The notes under the pieces are model-generated. The model worked only from the letters and a program-made list of their open reading frames with translations. It was not told the origin of the DNA and made no database searches. Position numbers and translations under genes: made by a program. From NCBI GenBank assembly GCA_022496805.1, contig CM040085.1:37167811-37231810 (forward strand): a DNA stretch of 64,000 bases, written 5' to 3'. Positions within the stretch are counted from its first letter, which is position 1, and the number at the start of each line of letters is the position of its first letter. This DNA is from Pohlia nutans (taxonomy: Eukaryota > Streptophyta > Bryopsida > Bryales > Mniaceae). Positions 60,531 through 64,000 of this stretch are shown here, one piece after another.

Positions 60531-61626
60531 CTCACTTTATACGGTACAGCTGGCAAATATGACTGCAGAATATGACTGCCAGTCACACTGTCAAATTTGG
60601 CCGCCGTCGACAATTTTGCCCACGCAGAATGTGACTGCCGGCAGTCGCCTGTCACCCCCAGTCACATTCTCCCAGTCATAAAAGTACCGATCTGCCGTAG
60701 TGTAACCAATGACTACAAGTCTTCATTCTTAGGGCATGTTTCTATGCACAATCCAACTTGTCGTTGACTAACGGGTTGGGTGGCTTTTATGCTTCTTTTA
60801 AGAACCCATCCCACCATAAACCTTGTTGGGTTGTACTACATGTATTTGCAAAATCTCTGAAAAAATAAATAGATTGGAAGACCCGAGGTTGACTAGGAAT
60901 GAAACCAATATTGTGCCATGTGTCTTAAAGGTGATTTTCAACCAAATCCGTGCATCATTGCAAAGGCTTTTTTTTTTAGTTAAATGTACTTTTTGAACAA
61001 GCCTTGATGTCTGGTATGATATTTTTTTGCATACTGTACATGTTACTACACTGAATAAGGGTATTAGGGGGACCCATACTAATTTATCGACATTTCACAT
61101 TATATAAATATTTGTCATTACTGTACAAAAGCATAGTAATTTTCTTTCTAATTTTTTGTTCCCCCTAATATCCTTATTCACTGTAATAGAATGTCATAGT
61201 TACAATTCCTGATTGACATAACGTTTTTCATACCTTGCTGGACCACACCCTTTACACTGTAGTAGCAATGTAGAGAAACTACTAATAGAATAATTCAACT
61301 CTCCAACCCTCTTTGCTTGGCCCAGTTGAAGTTAGAGAAAATTCTCTGCAGTTCCTTCGATCCCGTGACAGATGCTTGAGATTCAGAGGTGAACAGGAAG
61401 GGGGCTGAAATCTATGTTATGGTGGAAATTAGGCCAATTTGCACATAGGTCCATGGGGTGGGGTGGACATGGTTGCACGCAATTTAATTTTTGAAGGTAT
61501 TTGGAGATATTTTCTACAATTTGCACATGAATCCATGGGGGTATTTAGAGGTATTTTCTACAGTGCTCATATTTGCACATGGAAACAAGCCATTAGTCCA
61601 CAAGCATCATGCACACCTACAACTGA

Positions 61627-62751
61627 GGGGGTCTTTACACTAGTGACCAAGAGCCGGGATGGATAATTCTCTTGGTCACGGCCCTTGATCAAGAGCCATG
61701 ACCAAGAGCCAACTTTCCCATCTATTGGTCACCAACAATAGTGTAAAGTGAACTTGGACCAAAGGAACGGTGGGCTGAATTTTTTAATGTATTTTTGAAA
61801 AGAGTAGATTTGATAACTTATTTTTCTTTTGCACTCCTCTTCTTGGTCTTCTTCCCATCCCAATTGAAAAGGGGTTATAGATTGTATTGAAAGGGATTTT
61901 ATATCGTATCAATTTAGTGGAGGCAACGATTTTATTATGGCTATGCTAATTTTTGCTAATGAGGGGTCCGAGCATGGTATGCCTGGGGAGCCCAGGTAAG
62001 TTTATATTCACCCTCTTCCTAAGTCATCGACGTGGTATTCCTTTGCAAGATATTGGAATTGAATTAATTTGTGAGGTTAATTTTTTTGTAAAATACGATT
62101 TTGAAAATTCAGAATTAGATGTGTAATGAAATTATGAACCCAACGGTATATAGCATGTAAATTTAGGAGTCATATTGCAAAAGTTACCGCCTAGAAACTG
62201 TTTCAGCATTTCAAAATCTGGCCTGAAATGTTCAGAACTGGAAGATTTTTCCGGGAAATCTTCACTAAATTTTTTCAGCAATTTTCAAAGATTTTTTAAA
62301 AATTAGCGGTTGTTCAGAAAATTGTGAAAAAAATCGGAGTTGTTGGTTGGTGATGGTAAAGTCTAATAGGAAAAAAAAAATTGGCCATTAATTACAAAAA
62401 ATGAATCCGTAATTGCAATTTCAGATTTTTCCAAATCTACCAATTTCTTCCTTGTTTTTTTTTTTTTTTTTTTTTGGAGTCCAAAAAAAAAAATTCAGCT
62501 CTTGGTCACCCGGATTTTGCGGCGAGAGAACCTCTTTTGGTGGTCTCGCCGCATTATCCGGGTGACCACGAAACCTTATCTAAATCCGGACATGTAGGAT
62601 TCCATGTCATTTTCTCATCCATTTTTTGTCTTGGTCACTTCCTCCTTTTTTGGCTAGTGTAAAGTGTACTTGGACCGGCCGGCTCTTATCCTCCAATCAT
62701 AGTGCAGAATTTCCCTTGGCCACGGCCCTTGGTCACTAGTGTAAAGACCCC
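61627..62751. mobile_element. Nonautonomous element with GGGGTCTTTACACTAG ends (1,125 bp), only in copy B
   Basis: Ends GGGGTCTTTACACTAGTGAC and GTCACTAGTGTAAAGACCCC, flanked by TGA (61624-61626, 62752-62754). Copy A has the empty site CAACTGAAGGG at 12396-12406. Subterminal blocks GTGTAAAGTG.ACTTGGACC are also inverted. No long open frame. The 3-bp target suggests PIF/Harbinger, but TGA is not the usual TTA/TAA. Confidence 0.88.
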
Positions 62752-63086
62752 TGAAGGGCACATTTTCCACACCTACTGTAATATATTGCAACAGTGTACA
62801 GCAGTCTACTGTTGATTGCGTAAGACTTTAGAACATAGTGATATGCAGTAAGTTATATAAGACTGTTAATGACTTTTTGGTACCTGAACCATGACCTCAT
62901 CATACACACCCAAGAATCTGGAATTTCTGAATCACTGGAGCTGGAATCGCCGGCATTCACTTGAGAATCGCTTTCAGAAAAGGAAAGCCAAGAAGGGACG
63001 GACGGAAGAGATTTGTCGGTCACAGAAACATAAACGTACGGGACCAAGAACTGAGAAGCTCCCCAAACCACACTTGAGTTCCCATA

Positions 63087-63382
63087 AGGTTGAGACACCC
63101 ATTCCCGACCAGGGACACAAAACCGATCAGGCCTAATTTCTAGATTTTGAAAGGGAAGATGTACCTCATTTGTACATTAGAGCATATGATCGGTTTTAGG
63201 TACACCTACAACTTCGCACTTTAAAAATTTGTACTTAATCAAATAATTATAAAAAAAATTAAATTAAATATGAAAACTTCTTAACTTTTGTAGTGCTAAA
63301 AGAGGAAAATAATCAAAATATCAATTCATCTATCCCAAGTATAGTACATGTCTTATTTGATCAGTTTTAGGTGTCTCGACCT
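63087..63382. mobile_element. MITE with TA target, AGGTTGAGACACC ends (296 bp), only in copy B
   Basis: Ends AGGTTGAGACACC and GGTGTCTCGACCT, flanked by TA (63085-63086, 63383-63384). Copy A reads CCTATAGTTGAATC at 13121-13134. Related to 30787-31091. Confidence 0.9.
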
Positions 63383-64000
63383 TAGTTGAATCTCACTGTG
63401 CTCCCACTCCGACCTCATGCTCACACAAAGCAAGTTGCTTGGTTGTTGGTGGCTGAAATTGTTTGTGAAGTTTATTTCTAACCTCAAAACTCCAAGCATC
63501 AGAAAGGCTAGCCAGAGTTTACTTTAAGGATAACTCTTATATCTCCAAAAAGTCAAATAGTGTATGTGTTGAGAAATAGTGTTTGGGTCACTAAATCACA
63601 ATTTTTAAAGTAGTGGTCGAGTAAGACAACCCTCCTCTAAACTGTCAAAAACAATGTTGAAAAGAGTGTCAATACTAACACCGTTTTCAGGTAGCGATCG
63701 TACAGAGTACTTGGTAGGGTGGCTTGGAAAAAAACCATTGAGAACATGCTTTTGAATTGTCCCATTGTTGATGCATTCAGATTTTCCAAAGCCACTCATG
63801 TCAATGGATAGATCCTAAACTTTAGAATCTTACTGAGGTGCAAATAGTTTCTTTTGTCTCTCCAATTCTCAAAATCAGGTTTTTGACTTGCACTGCGATG
63901 ACAGTCTATCTCCAAAGCCTGTGTGTCCCCATGATTTCTTTTTGAGCAATAAAAATTGTATGCTACAAAAAGTGCTACAATTTCTTTTTGCAATAAACAT

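Larger units (their letters stand above)
52693..60702 (+). mobile_element. CACTA (En/Spm) transposon, 8,010 bp, defective
   Basis: Terminal inverted repeats of 31 bases (52693-52723 and 60672-60702) start CACTACGCCAGATCGG and CACTACGGCAGATCGG on the two ends, one mismatch, flanked by TAA at 52690-52692 and 60703-60705. Copy A has the empty site AAAACTAACCAATGAC at 11464-11479 with a single TAA. Both ends are packed with GTGACTGC / GCAGTCA subterminal motifs, the usual transposase-binding region. Inside are the C-terminal parts of a Tnp2-type transposase gene and several nested elements. The N-terminal catalytic part of the transposase is absent and the remaining frame is broken, so the element is not autonomous. 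Confidence 0.96.
45908..64000 (+). repeat. Segmental duplication, copy B
   Basis: Collinear with 5618-13735 to the window edge, where it still matches. The left boundary is abrupt at ATAAATGCCAAAAAATTCAT. Copy-specific insertions: 50936-51815, CACTA 52693-60702, 61627-62751, 63087-63382. About 120 bases at 48938-49062 are present here and missing from A; about 95 bases (7850-7945 in A) are missing here. Confidence 0.92.

Overview
The window is nuclear DNA of a land plant. The evidence is two spliced genes of the AUX/LAX auxin-influx carrier family with the plant exon plan, a dense load of plant-type transposons (CACTA, PIF/Harbinger-like and Stowaway-like elements, hAT remnants, a Ty3 chromovirus), short runs of the plant telomere-type unit TTTAGGG, and low-GC noncoding DNA. 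The carriers keep the AUX1 intron positions but are divergent in sequence, so I do not assign a clade.

Layout. 1-4985: an AUX/LAX-like gene on the minus strand, exons 1-4 visible, the rest beyond the left edge. 16200-22070: its paralogue on the plus strand, complete in eight exons (463 residues). The two are an inverted duplication that includes introns and start-proximal sequence. Between them (5618-13735) lies copy A of a large noncoding segment; copy B fills 45908-64000 and a diverged third copy C lies at about 39075-42960. Aligning A, B and C by eye dates the insertions: many elements in one copy have a clean empty site in another. Most of the extra ~10 kb in B is an 8,010-bp CACTA transposon (52693-60702) with TAA target duplication, a 1,125-bp element (61627-62751) and a 296-bp MITE (63087-63382).

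22070-39070 is gene-poor: relics of the carrier's downstream DNA, a broken hAT-like transposase gene (26564-28250), tandem arrays with periods near 155-180 bp, GC-rich islands, a low-complexity CTATT tract, and a Ty3 chromovirus remnant whose chromodomain has an in-frame stop. 43000-45900 is mostly unassigned, with one possible hAT fragment.

Functionally the only convincing host genes are the two carriers, which would encode plasma-membrane amino-acid/auxin-permease-type proteins taking auxin into cells. The least expected signal is a scattered family of roughly 550-1,140-bp nonautonomous elements with CCCCTAAACG-like ends that duplicate a 4-bp TTAA (once CTAA) target, supported by three filled/empty site comparisons. 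That target is the hallmark of piggyBac or Sola3-type transposons, not of the usual plant MITE families.
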